Origin: Actinomadura meyerae
GTDB taxonomy: Bacteria; Actinomycetota; Actinomycetes; Streptosporangiales; Streptosporangiaceae
Assembly: GCF_900188445.1 (NCBI RefSeq)
Contig: NZ_FZOR01000028.1
Span: 1 to 64,000 of the forward strand
Direction: 5' to 3'
Length of the DNA: 64,000 bases
Made by a program: the position numbers and the translations under genes. Below the pieces are notes generated by a model. The model saw nothing but the letters and a program-made list of their open reading frames with translations. It was not told the DNA's origin and made no database searches. Each line of letters begins with the position of its first letter. The first letter of the stretch is position 1. Below, piece by piece: positions 32,660 through 41,361 of the stretch.

Positions 32660-34149
32660 CGATGAGTCCCGCGCGGCCGGCGGCCCCGGCGCCCCCCGCC
32701 GACACGAGACCGCAGCGCGGCGGGCGCCTCCGGGCGTTCTTCCGGGGCGGCTGGACGCGCACGATCCCCGGCCGCATCCGCGCGCACGCCGCACTGTGCC
32801 TCGCCGCGCTCGTCGCGCTGCTGGCCGTCCTCGCCGTCGCGATCGGGAACGCGCGCGACTCCGTCGAGACGATCGGGCGCGACGCGGGCCCGCAGGTCGT
32901 CGCGACGGGCACGCTGTACTTCGCGCTCAGCGACATGGACGCGCAGGTGTCGAACATCCTGCTGATCGGCCGCGAGCACAACCTCGGCATCGGCTACGAC
33001 GCGTCGCTGCGGACCTACGAGAAGCGCCGCGCGGACGCCCACGCCGCGGCCGTCCAGGCCGCGCAGCTCGCCGGGCGCGACCCCGCGCTCAAGACGACCG
33101 TCCAGGAGGTGCTGGACGGCCTCGGCCGCTACGAGTGGCTGGTCGGCCGGGCGATGCAGCTCGACGCCCAGTCGAACCACGCGCCCGGGGAGCTGCCGCA
33201 GCAGGTGATCGACGCCTACCGCGAGGCGTCCGACCTGATGAAGCTGCAACTGCTGCCCAAGGCGTACAACATCACCCTCGACAGCGGCGCGCACGTCCGG
33301 CAGTCGTACGAGACGAAGCGGTCGGCGGTGCTCGCGGGCCGCACCTGGGTCGCCGCCACCGGGCTCCTCCTGCTGCTGCTCCTGGTCGCGACGCAGCTTT
33401 ACCTGGCGCGGACGTTCCGCCGCGTCCTGAACCCGGCGCTGGTGCTGGCGACGCTCGGCACGATCGTCCTCACCGCCGTCGGCGCGGGCCTGCTCACGGC
33501 ACACGCGGGCCACATCAGGAAGGCCAAGGAGGACGGGTTCGACTCGATCCTCCAGCTGTCGCGCGCGCGGGCGATCAGCCACAGCGCGTTCGCCGACGAG
33601 AGCCGCTACCTGCTCGACCCCGGCCGCGCCGACACCTACGAGCAGACCTACCTCGACAAGTCCCTCTCGGTCCTCTACCCGGACATCGGCGACAAGCCGG
33701 TGAACCTGGAGAACTACTACGCGGGCCTGGAGCAGAAGGTCGCCCCGTACAAGCCGGGGCAGGGCGCCGTCCCGTTCCTCGGCTTCTTCGGGGACGAGGC
33801 CCGCACGGCGGGCAAGGGCCGCGAGGCGGACACGCTGGCGAAGACGCTGGCGGCGTACCGGGTCGTCCAGCGCAACGACGCGGAGATGCGGCGGCTCGCG
33901 GCGTCCGGGAACCGCGCCGGGGCCATCGACCTGCGGATGGGCCGCACGTCCAACGCCATCCGCGACTTCGGCGCCTACGACGCGGCGCTCGGCGAGCTGA
34001 CCGCCGTCCACCAGGACGCCTTCGACGAGGCGATCGAGGACGCCGGCGGCGGGCTGCGCGGCTGGAACGCGGTCCCGCCCGCGGGCACCGCCGCCATCGC
34101 CCTGCTGGTGCTCGCGGGGATCCGTCCCCGGCTGGCCGAGTTCCGCTGA
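32656..34149 (+). CDS. GlnX-like membrane sensor protein
   Basis: 497 residues, overlapping the FHA stop by 4 bases. Four transmembrane helices at about 44-64, 231-252, 260-282 and 474-490 leave two large extracellular loops of about 165 and 190 residues, both helical (similar to sensory four-helix domains), and a short cytosolic N-terminus. This matches mycobacterial GlnX, the partner that receives the signal from the GlnH amino-acid binding lipoprotein and relays it to PknG. Placement directly before the GlnH-type gene supports this. Family identification rests on layout and context. Confidence 0.8.
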   Translation: MTMSPARPAAPAPPADTRPQRGGRLRAFFRGGWTRTIPGRIRAHAALCLAALVALLAVLAVAIGNARDSVETIGRDAGPQVVATGTLYFALSDMDAQVSNILLIGREHNLGIGYDASLRTYEKRRADAHAAAVQAAQLAGRDPALKTTVQEVLDGLGRYEWLVGRAMQLDAQSNHAPGELPQQVIDAYREASDLMKLQLLPKAYNITLDSGAHVRQSYETKRSAVLAGRTWVAATGLLLLLLLVATQLYLARTFRRVLNPALVLATLGTIVLTAVGAGLLTAHAGHIRKAKEDGFDSILQLSRARAISHSAFADESRYLLDPGRADTYEQTYLDKSLSVLYPDIGDKPVNLENYYAGLEQKVAPYKPGQGAVPFLGFFGDEARTAGKGREADTLAKTLAAYRVVQRNDAEMRRLAASGNRAGAIDLRMGRTSNAIRDFGAYDAALGELTAVHQDAFDEAIEDAGGGLRGWNAVPPAGTAAIALLVLAGIRPRLAEFR

Positions 34150-34169
34150 CCGGAGGAGAGCAGCAGACC

Positions 34170-34997
34170 ATGCGCGCCACCACCATTACCCGGGCCGCGG
34201 CCGCCGCCGCCCTGGCCGCCGCGGTCCTCGCGGGCTGCGGCCTCGGCGGCACCGAGAAGAAGTCCCTGGCCGGGAAGGACTCGCTGGTCATCGGCGTGAA
34301 GGAGGACCAGCCCGCGCTCGGCGTCAAGCGCCCGGACGGGACGTACGAGGGTTTCGACGTCGACGTCGCCACCTACATCGCGGGACGGCTCGGCGTCCCG
34401 AAGAGCCGCATCACGTGGCGGACGACGAACTCGTCCGTCCGCGAGGAGGCGCTCGCCAAGGGCACCGTCGACATGATCGTCGCGACCTACTCGATCACCC
34501 CGAAGCGCAAGATGAAGGTCACCTTCGGCGGGCCCTACTACGTCGCCCACCAGGACACCTTCGTCCGCGCCGACGCCGCCTCGATCCGCGACGTCCGCGA
34601 CCTGAAGGACAAGCGGATCTGCGAGGTCCGCGGCTCCAACTCCTGGCGCCGCGTCATCGAGGAGCGCAAGGTCGCCGCCAAGCCGGTCACCGTGGACACC
34701 TACGGCGCCTGCATGGACGCCCTCGCCGCCGGCCGGCTCGACGCCGTGTCGACCGACGACCTGATCCTCGCCGGGTTCGCGGCCGGCCGTCCCGGACGCA
34801 TGATCAACGCGCCGTTCACCGACGAGAAGTACGGCGTCGGGCTGCGGAAGGGCGACCTGAAGGGCTGCGAGGAGGTCAACCGGGCCATCACCGCGATGTA
34901 CCAGGACGGCACCGCCGAGCGCCTGCTCACCAAGTGGTTCGGCAAGTCCGGGCTGAAGCTGACGACGAGCGTCCCCCAGTTCGAGGGCTGCACCTGA
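34170..34997 (+). CDS. glnH: amino-acid-binding lipoprotein (GlnH/SBP_bac_3)
   Basis: 275 residues behind GGAGGAG. A lipoprotein signal ends with a hydrophobic run and LAGC, so the protein is anchored outside the cell. The mature part is a type-3 substrate-binding protein: SLVIGVKEDQPALGVKR, YEGFDVDVATYIAGRLG, DMIVATYSITPKR and a second lobe with DRAVSTDDLILAG-type motif. Mycobacterial GlnH binds aspartate/asparagine/glutamine and signals through GlnX to PknG. No ABC permease or ATPase is adjacent, so it acts as a sensor, not a transporter part. Last gene of the operon. Confidence 0.9.
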   Translation: MRATTITRAAAAAALAAAVLAGCGLGGTEKKSLAGKDSLVIGVKEDQPALGVKRPDGTYEGFDVDVATYIAGRLGVPKSRITWRTTNSSVREEALAKGTVDMIVATYSITPKRKMKVTFGGPYYVAHQDTFVRADAASIRDVRDLKDKRICEVRGSNSWRRVIEERKVAAKPVTVDTYGACMDALAAGRLDAVSTDDLILAGFAAGRPGRMINAPFTDEKYGVGLRKGDLKGCEEVNRAITAMYQDGTAERLLTKWFGKSGLKLTTSVPQFEGCT

Positions 34998-35030
34998 CCC
35001 GCGCCGCGCTCCGCCGTCCCGTCCGGGACG

Positions 35031-35384
35031 TCACTGCGTGGTGGTCGAGGGGAACGAGACGATCGCCTCGCGCAGCGTGTCGAAGATCGGGATGAACTTG
35101 TCGATCCCGGTGATGCGGAAGACCCGGGCGACGCGCGGCGGCAGCGCCACCAGCGCGATGTGCGCGTCGCGGTCCATGGCGCGGCGGTTGGCGGCGACGA
35201 GCGCGTTGAGGCCCGTCGAGTCGCAGAAGGTCACCTCGCGCATGTCGACGACCATCGGCTCGCCGGTGTCGACGACCTCGAAGAGGGTCTCCTCGAAGCG
35301 CGCCCGGGACACCACGTCGATGTCGCCCTTGACGCGGACGACCGTGGCGCGGTCGTCGCGCATCAGGCTGATGTCGAAGTCCAT
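35031..35384 (-). CDS. STAS-domain anti-sigma factor antagonist
   Basis: 117 residues from ATG 35382-35384. The compact STAS fold shows VRVKGDIDVVSRARFEE, the phosphorylated Ser in DSTGLNALVAAN and a terminal helix (TLREAIVS). Such proteins bind anti-sigma factors when the Ser is unphosphorylated and so free a stress sigma factor. No anti-sigma factor gene is adjacent. It faces the PknG operon tail to tail. Confidence 0.88.
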   Translation of the reverse strand: MDFDISLMRDDRATVVRVKGDIDVVSRARFEETLFEVVDTGEPMVVDMREVTFCDSTGLNALVAANRRAMDRDAHIALVALPPRVARVFRITGIDKFIPIFDTLREAIVSFPSTTTQ

Positions 35385-35795
35385 GGTCACCTCACGCCCC
35401 ACTCGGGTGGTACCCCGGCCATCCCAGGTGACTCCTCAGGATCGCGCACCCGTGCCCGCATTCCAAGCCTCCACCGGGAATGGGGACCGGGCCCGCCGCC
35501 CGCGTCCCGGACCGTAACGCCGTACGGACGCTCCTGCGTGTCCCAGGTCCCGACTCTACCCGACGTGCCGTCCGCCGCGTCCGGATGCGTCCGGGGTCAT
35601 CCGGGAAACGGAGGCAATAACTTACTCAAGAGAAACTTACTGGATGGTAAGAATGGTCCGCCAATCCCTCGCGCAGCCCGCTTGACCTGGGCTTTGGCCA
35701 TTTCTTACCCGTCCGGCGGCGGGAAAGACGGACACTGGCCCGGGGGCGGATCGGCGCAGAGGTTACAGTGGCGGTGGCGAAATTCGGGAGGCTTG
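35385..35795. other. long intergenic region, only short repeats seen
   Basis: 411 bases with no gene on either strand. It contains CTTAC-N6-GTAAG at about 35637-35652, and TTGACC followed 17 bases later by TTACCC near 35680-35710, which could be a promoter for the acyltransferase, but neither is strong. Confidence 0.4.
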
Positions 35796-36467
35796 GTGTT
35801 CTACACGTTCATGACTCGGGTCGTGCGCCCGATCCTCTGGCTGCTATTCCGGCCCCGGGTGATCGGCGGCGAGAACGTGCCGAGCTACGGGCCGCTCATC
35901 GTGGCGAGCAACCACCTGTCGTTCATCGACAGCTTCATCATCCCGCTCGCGGTGCCGCGCCCGGTGACCTACATCGCCAAGGCCGACTACTTCGAGGGCG
36001 GCGGGCTGAAGAAGGGGTTCGTCCGCTGGTTCCTCACCAACCTCGGGCACGTCCCGGTCCGCCGCGGCGCCCGCCGTGCCGCGATGGGCGCGCTGGAGCA
36101 GGCCGCCGAGGTCCTCGACAACGCCGGCGCGTTCGCGATCTACCCGGAGGGTACCCGCTCCCCGGACGGCCGCCTGTACCGCGGCCGGACGGGCGTCGGC
36201 TGGCTCGTCCTGGAGTCCGGCGCCCGCGTCCTGCCGGTCGCCCTGGAGGGCACCGAGAAGATCCAGCCCATCGGCGCCGCGTTCCCGCGCGTCTTCGGGC
36301 CCCGGCCCACCGTGCGGATCGGCCCGCCGATGGACTTCTCCCACTACCGCGACCTGCCGCCCGCCAAGGCCCGCCGCGCCATCACCGACGAGATCGTCGA
36401 GACCATCCAGAAGATGTCCGGCCAGGACTACGCCGGCGAGTACAACGACCGGGCCGAGCAGACCTGA
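35796..36467 (+). CDS. 1-acyl-glycerol-3-phosphate acyltransferase (PlsC-like)
   Basis: 223 residues, GTG start with GGGAGG 4-5 bases upstream. The acyltransferase motifs are clear: NHLSFID (H-x4-D) near 40, motif III YPEGTRSPDGRLYRG, and PVALEG. It adds a fatty acyl chain from acyl-ACP/CoA to lysophosphatidate or a related acceptor at the inner membrane face. Its stop is in a short repeat array (36452-36495). Single gene. Confidence 0.88.
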   Translation: MFYTFMTRVVRPILWLLFRPRVIGGENVPSYGPLIVASNHLSFIDSFIIPLAVPRPVTYIAKADYFEGGGLKKGFVRWFLTNLGHVPVRRGARRAAMGALEQAAEVLDNAGAFAIYPEGTRSPDGRLYRGRTGVGWLVLESGARVLPVALEGTEKIQPIGAAFPRVFGPRPTVRIGPPMDFSHYRDLPPAKARRAITDEIVETIQKMSGQDYAGEYNDRAEQT

Positions 36468-36495
36468 CGGCCGAACAGGGCCGAACAGACCTGAC
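36452..36495. repeat. imperfect repeats spanning the stop of the acyltransferase gene
   Basis: ggccgagcagacctgac (36452-36468, with the stop TGA at 36465-36467), a partial ggccgaacag (36469-36478) and ggccgaacagacctgac (36479-36495), the last with TGA 27 bases after the real stop, in the same frame. Confidence 0.75.
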
Positions 36496-36545
36496 ACCGC
36501 GTGTCGGCGGCGGAGCCGGACGGGTTCGGACCGTAATGTCGCGGG

Positions 36546-37241
36546 ATGGGGCAGAGAAGTCTGGCGATCATGCTGGCCGGGGTGTCCGCCGCCGCGGCCG
36601 CGTGCGGGAGCGGCGGCGAGCGTGCGCGGGAGGTCGGCGGCACCGTGCGGGCCGAGGTCGCGGGCATCGGGTTCACCTCCGACCAGCTCGCGCAGGCGCT
36701 GCTCGGCGAGGCCCCCGGCTACCGGCGGGCCGGTGAGCCCGACTCCGGCGAGTACGGGTCGCTGAAGGCGATCCAGAACGCCGCCCGGCTCCAGCGCGAG
36801 GCCACCCTGGACAAGCCCCGGTGCGGGACGGCGCGTCCCGGCGGCACCGTGGCGAGCGACGTCCCGGCCGCGCTGGTCTCCTTCACCGGCACCGCCGGGC
36901 AGACCGCCACCGAGACGCTGATGGGCATGTCCGCCGCCGACGCCGAGAAGCAGGTCAACGCGCGCGTCCCGCCCGGCTGCCTGCGGTTCCGCACGAAGGT
37001 CGGCTCGCAGTGGGCCGAGCACCGCGTGGTGGAGACGCCGAAGGGCGAGATCGGGGAGGGTTCGCGCACCGTCGGGGTCACCACGACCGGCGCCGGCGCC
37101 CGCGCCCGCACCTGGTACGTGGTGTTCCGCGGCCGCCACTACCTCGCCACCCTCTCGGTCTTCGGCCCGAACGCCACCCGGCAGGACGCCGAGCGGCTCG
37201 CCCGCGAGGCGCACGAGCAGGCCGAGCGCGTCCTGCCCTGA
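36546..37241 (+). CDS. lipoprotein of unknown function
   Basis: 231 residues. A short signal MGQRSLAIMLAGVSAAAAAC gives a lipobox Cys near residue 20, followed by GSGG. The mature protein (about 210 residues) has a central Cys pair (DKPRC, PPGCLRF) and a beta-rich C-terminal half (TWYVVFRGRHYLATLSVFG). No domain recognised. Exported and membrane-anchored. Confidence 0.75.
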   Translation: MGQRSLAIMLAGVSAAAAACGSGGERAREVGGTVRAEVAGIGFTSDQLAQALLGEAPGYRRAGEPDSGEYGSLKAIQNAARLQREATLDKPRCGTARPGGTVASDVPAALVSFTGTAGQTATETLMGMSAADAEKQVNARVPPGCLRFRTKVGSQWAEHRVVETPKGEIGEGSRTVGVTTTGAGARARTWYVVFRGRHYLATLSVFGPNATRQDAERLAREAHEQAERVLP

Positions 37242-37325
37242 GGCGCGCGGCTCGCCGTCGGCCGGGCCGAGCGGATACGGTTCGCCTTACACGGGGCGGA
37301 CGCCCCGGGCTCGTTCCCAGCGGGG

Positions 37326-37535
37326 GTGTGCTTGATCGGTAAGGAGGGCCGGGTCACCGGCCGGATCGGTCCGGGGCTCGTCGGCGAGGTGATGATCCCC
37401 ATTCGCGGCGGGGTCGAGGCGTTCTACGCGCACCCCGTGGACCCGCGCGAGGAGATCGGCGTCGGGGCGATCGTCGTGGTGGTCGAGTACCACCCGCCCC
37501 GGACGGTGTACGTGGCACCCGCCCTGCCGCAGTGA
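37326..37535 (+). CDS. small OB-fold (NfeD-like) protein
   Basis: 69 residues (GTG 37326, or TTG 37332 giving MIGKEGRV). All beta: EGRVTGRIGPGLVGEVMIPI then VVVVEYHPPRTVYVAP, the shape of the soluble NfeD C-terminal OB domain. It lies just before the SPFH/flotillin gene; NfeD proteins work with SPFH proteins in membrane microdomains, which supports the call. The stop lies in a 17-bp tandem repeat. Confidence 0.7.
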   Translation: MCLIGKEGRVTGRIGPGLVGEVMIPIRGGVEAFYAHPVDPREEIGVGAIVVVVEYHPPRTVYVAPALPQ

Positions 37536-37569
37536 CCGCCCTGCCGCGGTGACCGCCCTGCCGCGGTGG
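37519..37569. repeat. three 17-bp tandem repeats spanning the NfeD-like stop
   Basis: ccgccctgccgcagtga (37519-37535, stop TGA at its end), ccgccctgccgcggtga (37536-37552, TGA again, in another frame) and ccgccctgccgcggtgg (37553-37569). Confidence 0.9.
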
Positions 37570-37681
37570 CCCGAAACGGCCACCCGCCTGGGAGAACCGA
37601 ATCCGCGGCGCGCGCGTCTGAGGTAAAACGCGGACGGGCGGCCCCCCACCCGCCGCACCCGCTATCTGAAGAGGAGGCCGC

Positions 37682-39019
37682 ATGCCCGTGCTCGCCGTGG
37701 CGATCGGGGTCGTCGTCGCCATCATCGTGTTGATCATCTTGTTCAAGATGGTCTGGCGGGTCGCCGAGCCGAACGAGGCTCTGATCATTTCCGGGCTCGG
37801 CGCCAAGTCCAAGCCGATCGACGGCGTGGACAGCCTCGGATTCAAGATCGTGACCGGCAAGGGGACGTCCGTCCTGCCCGGCTTCCAGGTGGCCCGGCGG
37901 CTGCGCCTGGACAGCCGCGCCGCCAACCTCGAGGTGAACTGCGTGACGCAGCAGGGCATCCCGGTCAAGGTGCGCGGCGTCGTGATCTACAAGGTCGGCG
38001 ACGACTTCGTGTCGATCGCCAACGCGGCGCGGCGCTTCCTCGAGCAGCAGGGGTCCATGGACGGTGCGATCCACGAGCTGTTCACCGGCCACCTGCGCTC
38101 CATCATCGGCAACCTGACGGTCGAGGACCTCATCCTCAACCGGGAGCGGCTCACCAGCGAGACGCGCAGCTCCGCCGCCGACGAGATGAGCAAGCTGGGC
38201 CTGGTCGTCGACTCCCTGCAGATCCAGGAGATCGACGACGAGACGGGCTACATCACCAACCTGGGCCGCCCGCACGCCGCGAAGGTCGCCGCCGCGGCCC
38301 GCATCGCCGAGGCCGAGCGCAACCAGGAGGCCACCGAGCGGGAGCAGGAGACCGAGCGGCAGAACGCCGCGGTCATCCGCGACACCGAGATCAAGAAGGC
38401 CGAGTACGAGGGCCAGGTCCAGCAGGCCGCGCAGCAGGCCCGGCAGGAGGTCATCCTCAAGGAGACCCGCAACGCCGAGCTGGAGGCCGAGCGCACCGAG
38501 AAGCGGCTGGAGAGCGAGGTCCGCAAGCCGGCCGACGCCCGCGCGTACGAGCAGGTGAAGCTGGCCGAGGCCGAGCGCGAGGAGCGCATCGCCCAGGCGC
38601 AGGCCGCCGCGACGGAGATCCAGCTCCGCGCGCAGCGCGAGGCGGAGGCCACCCGCATCCTCGGTGAGGCCGAGGCGGACGCGACCCGGCAGAAGGGGCT
38701 CGCCGAGGCCGAGGCGATCAAGGCCCGCGCCGAGGCGCTGGCGAAGAACACCGACGCCGTCATCGCCCAGCAGCTCGCCGAGCAGTGGCCGCAGATCGTC
38801 GAGGCCGGCGCGGGCGTGTTCGGCAACGTCGACAACATGGTCGTGCTGAACGGCGCCGAGGGCATCGAGGACATGCTCGCCAAGGCGCTCACGCTCGGCG
38901 GCACCGGCCTGGGCGTGGCGCGGCAGCTGCTCGCCAACCTCAACGGCCAGCCCGCGGCCAACGGCCACAACGGACCGGCGCCGGCCGTCTCGGCCGTCGA
39001 GGTCCCCGACGAAGACTGA
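37682..39019 (+). CDS. SPFH/flotillin family membrane protein
   Basis: 445 residues behind GAGGAGG. One N-terminal membrane helix (about 3-24), the SPFH/band-7 domain (about 30-185), then a long Glu/Ala-rich coiled coil (190-375, for example AEAERNQEATEREQE, REAEATRILGEAEADATR), as in flotillins that oligomerise at the membrane. The C-terminal tail is flexible. Paired with the upstream NfeD-like gene. It probably organises membrane microdomains. A clear terminator follows. Confidence 0.9.
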   Translation: MPVLAVAIGVVVAIIVLIILFKMVWRVAEPNEALIISGLGAKSKPIDGVDSLGFKIVTGKGTSVLPGFQVARRLRLDSRAANLEVNCVTQQGIPVKVRGVVIYKVGDDFVSIANAARRFLEQQGSMDGAIHELFTGHLRSIIGNLTVEDLILNRERLTSETRSSAADEMSKLGLVVDSLQIQEIDDETGYITNLGRPHAAKVAAAARIAEAERNQEATEREQETERQNAAVIRDTEIKKAEYEGQVQQAAQQARQEVILKETRNAELEAERTEKRLESEVRKPADARAYEQVKLAEAEREERIAQAQAAATEIQLRAQREAEATRILGEAEADATRQKGLAEAEAIKARAEALAKNTDAVIAQQLAEQWPQIVEAGAGVFGNVDNMVVLNGAEGIEDMLAKALTLGGTGLGVARQLLANLNGQPAANGHNGPAPAVSAVEVPDED

Positions 39020-39033
39020 AACCCGCACAACGC

Positions 39034-39062
39034 AGAAGGCCCGGCCTCCCGCCGGGCCTTCT
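39034..39062 (+). terminator. rho-independent terminator after the flotillin gene
   Basis: AGAAGGCCCGGC (39034-39045) pairs perfectly with GCCGGGCCTTCT (39051-39062), 5-base loop. A weaker outer AACGC/GCGTT pair extends the stem. Confidence 0.85.
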
Positions 39063-39126
39063 CGCGTTGGGCTCCCGGCCCGTAACCGGCAGATTGTGGG
39101 GCCGCCCCCCCAATAGACTCCCAACC

Positions 39127-39801
39127 ATGTCCGTGCCGCGGCTCGCCGTCACCGTCGATCTTGTCGTGCTCACCGTGCGGGAGCAGCGCCTGTGCGCGCT
39201 GATGTGGCGGCGCGACCGGGCGCCCTACGACGGGGCGTGGTCGCTGCCGGGCGGTTTCATCCAGCTCGACGAGGACCTGCCGGTCGCCGCGTCCCGGCTG
39301 ATGGCGGAGCGGGCCGGGCTCGCGGACGTGCGCATCCACCTGGAGCAGCTCGCCACCTACGGCTACCCCGACCGCGACCCCCGGCAGCGGGTCGTGAGCG
39401 TCGCCTACCTGGGGCTGGCGCCCGACCTGCCCGCGTCCAGCCGGGCCCAGGTGCTGTGGACGGCCGTGGACGACCTCCTCCACCACGACCAGGCCGCGTT
39501 CGACCACCGGCGCATCCTGTGCGACGGGATGGAGCGGGCGCGGGCGAAGCTGGAGTACACCTCGCTCGCCGCGGCGTTCTGCCCGCCCGAGTTCACCGTG
39601 GCGGAGCTGCGCCGCGTCTACGAGATCGTGTGGGGCACCAGCCTCGACCCGCGGAACTTCCACCGGAAGGTCACCGGCGCCGACCGGTTCCTCATCCCGA
39701 CCGACCGCACCACGACCCGCGACGGCGGCCGCCCCGCCCGGCTGTACCGGCGCGGCGACGCCCGGCAGCTCCGCCCGCCGATGCTGCGTCCGGGGGTTTG
39801 A
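39127..39801 (+). CDS. NrtR-type regulator: degenerate Nudix domain plus winged helix
   Basis: 224 residues. The N-terminal half is a Nudix fold (LVVLTVREQRLCALMWRRD, WSLPGGFIQLDED), but the Nudix box reads SRLMAERAGL where active enzymes have R-E-x-x-E-E, so hydrolysis is unlikely. The C-terminal half is a winged helix (FTVAELRRVYEIVWGTSLDPRNFHRKV), the NrtR arrangement. NrtR proteins repress NAD metabolism genes and sense ADP-ribose. Targets are not visible here. Confidence 0.8.
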   Translation: MSVPRLAVTVDLVVLTVREQRLCALMWRRDRAPYDGAWSLPGGFIQLDEDLPVAASRLMAERAGLADVRIHLEQLATYGYPDRDPRQRVVSVAYLGLAPDLPASSRAQVLWTAVDDLLHHDQAAFDHRRILCDGMERARAKLEYTSLAAAFCPPEFTVAELRRVYEIVWGTSLDPRNFHRKVTGADRFLIPTDRTTTRDGGRPARLYRRGDARQLRPPMLRPGV

Positions 39802-39851
39802 CCTGGGGCGACGTCGCACGCACCGGGCGGCGGTTGCTATTTTCGGCCTCT

Positions 39852-40127
39852 ATGAACGGTGACGAAGCGCTCGGCCTGCTCGTCCGCGACATCGGGGACG
39901 CCGGTGTCGAGGAGATGGCCGGCTCCCCGGGCCTCGCGGCCGCCGTCGACCAGCACGTGGCCGCGCTCCGCGACGAGCTGGGCGCCCCCGGCCCGGACGA
40001 GCTGATGGGGTACCTGACGGAGTTCGCGGAGGACGCCTTCAACCGGGGCTGGTGGCCGCACGACCCCGGCGACTGGGAGTTCGTTCGGATCGTGGCCGTT
40101 TGCTGGATGATGAGGGACGCTGCGTAG
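39852..40127 (+). CDS. small hypothetical protein
   Basis: 91 residues from ATG 39852, acidic, helical, with GWWPHDPGDWEFVRIVAVCWMM near the end. No membrane segment strong enough to call and no family recognised, though similar short proteins occur before aminotransferase genes in actinomycetes. It ends 39 bases before the aminotransferase start. Confidence 0.5.
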   Translation: MNGDEALGLLVRDIGDAGVEEMAGSPGLAAAVDQHVAALRDELGAPGPDELMGYLTEFAEDAFNRGWWPHDPGDWEFVRIVAVCWMMRDAA

Positions 40128-40166
40128 GCTGAGGGGCATCACCCCTGTGCAATCTGGAGGACAACG

Positions 40167-41246
40167 GTGTCCGAGGCAACCACTCCGCGCTTCCGCTCCG
40201 TCCTCGACCGGTTCGTGGCTTACAAGCCCGGCAAGGTCGTGGTGTCGCCCGAGGGCCGCTCGTACAAGCTGTCGTCCAACGAGTCGCCGCACGGCCCGCT
40301 GCCGTCGGTCGTGGACGCGATCGCCGAGGCGGCGCGGAACGTCAACCGCTACCCCGACAACAACGCGACCGCGCTGACCGAGGAGATCGCGGCGTTCTGC
40401 GGCGTCCCCGCCGACCATGTCGCGGTCGGCTGCGGCTCGGTCGGGATGACGCAGATGATGCTGGAGGCCGTCGCCGAGCCGGGCGCCGAGGTCGTCTACG
40501 CGTGGCGGTCGTTCGAGGCGTACCCGCTGCTCGTGTCGCTGTCGGGCGCGACGGGCGTCCAGGTGCCGCTGAAGGACGAGACCCACCACCTGGAGGCGAT
40601 GGCCGACGCGATCACCGAGCACACCCGGCTGATCTTCGTCTGCAATCCGAACAACCCGACCGGTACGGTCGTGCGGCGCGCCGAGCTGGAGGCGTTCCTC
40701 GACCGCGTCCCCGCCGACTGCCTGGTGGTGCTGGACGAGGCGTACCGGGAGTACATCCGCGACGACGAGGTGCCGGACGGCCTCACGCTGCGCGGCGACC
40801 GCCCGAACCTCGCCGTCCTCCGCACGTTCTCCAAGGCGTACGGGCTCGCGGGCCTGCGCATCGGCTACCTCGTCGCGCACCCGGAGGTGGCGGGCGCGAT
40901 CCGCAAGACGTTCCTGCCGTTCAGCGTGAACTCCGTCGCCCAGGCCGCCGGCGTCGCGTCGCTGAGGGCTACCGAGGAGCTGATGGAGCGGGTCGAGGGC
41001 ACGGTGAAGGAGCGCGACCGCGTCCGCAGCGCCCTGCTCGCCGACGGCTGGACGGTCCCGCCGACCGAGGCGAACTTCGTCTGGCTGCGCCTCGGCGACC
41101 GGACCATGGAGTTCTCCGCCGCCTGCGACGCCCAGGGCGTGAGCGTCCGCCCGTTCGACGGCGAGGGCGCCCGGGTCTCCATCGGCTCGCCGGAGGAGAA
41201 CGACGCCTTCCTGGCCGTCGCCAAGGCGTTCCCGCACCGCAACTAG
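40167..41246 (+). CDS. PLP-dependent aminotransferase (histidinol-phosphate/aromatic, Pat/HisC2-like)
   Basis: 359 residues from GTG 40167 after GGAGG. Fold type I motifs: LSSNESPHGPLPSV, NPNNPTGT, LDEAYREY and the PLP Lys in TFSKAYGLAGLRIGYL. Actinomycetes usually have hisC inside the his operon plus a second, Pat-type gene that acts on aromatic amino acids; the isolated position here favours the latter, but the sequence cannot separate them. A terminator follows. Confidence 0.85.
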   Translation: MSEATTPRFRSVLDRFVAYKPGKVVVSPEGRSYKLSSNESPHGPLPSVVDAIAEAARNVNRYPDNNATALTEEIAAFCGVPADHVAVGCGSVGMTQMMLEAVAEPGAEVVYAWRSFEAYPLLVSLSGATGVQVPLKDETHHLEAMADAITEHTRLIFVCNPNNPTGTVVRRAELEAFLDRVPADCLVVLDEAYREYIRDDEVPDGLTLRGDRPNLAVLRTFSKAYGLAGLRIGYLVAHPEVAGAIRKTFLPFSVNSVAQAAGVASLRATEELMERVEGTVKERDRVRSALLADGWTVPPTEANFVWLRLGDRTMEFSAACDAQGVSVRPFDGEGARVSIGSPEENDAFLAVAKAFPHRN

Positions 41247-41255
41247 CGACGCACG

Positions 41256-41285
41256 GCCGCCGCCCCCGCATCGGAGGGCGGCGGC
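41256..41285 (+). terminator. hairpin after the aminotransferase gene
   Basis: GCCGCCGCCC (41256-41265) pairs with GGGCGGCGGC (41276-41285), 10-base loop, 10 bases beyond the stop. Confidence 0.7.
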
Positions 41286-41315
41286 GTTCGCGCGTGCGGA
41301 CCGGGCGTCCGCGTA

Positions 41316-41330
41316 GTTCGTTGCGCGAAT
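41316..41330. promoter_or_regulatory. candidate MarR operator 1 (GTTCG-N5-CGAAT)
   Basis: Same half sites as 41869-41883 and 41891-41905, located just before the MarR gene, consistent with autoregulation. Confidence 0.55.
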
Positions 41331-41361
41331 TATAGAGGCCGCTCGGTGTTACTCTTGCCCT

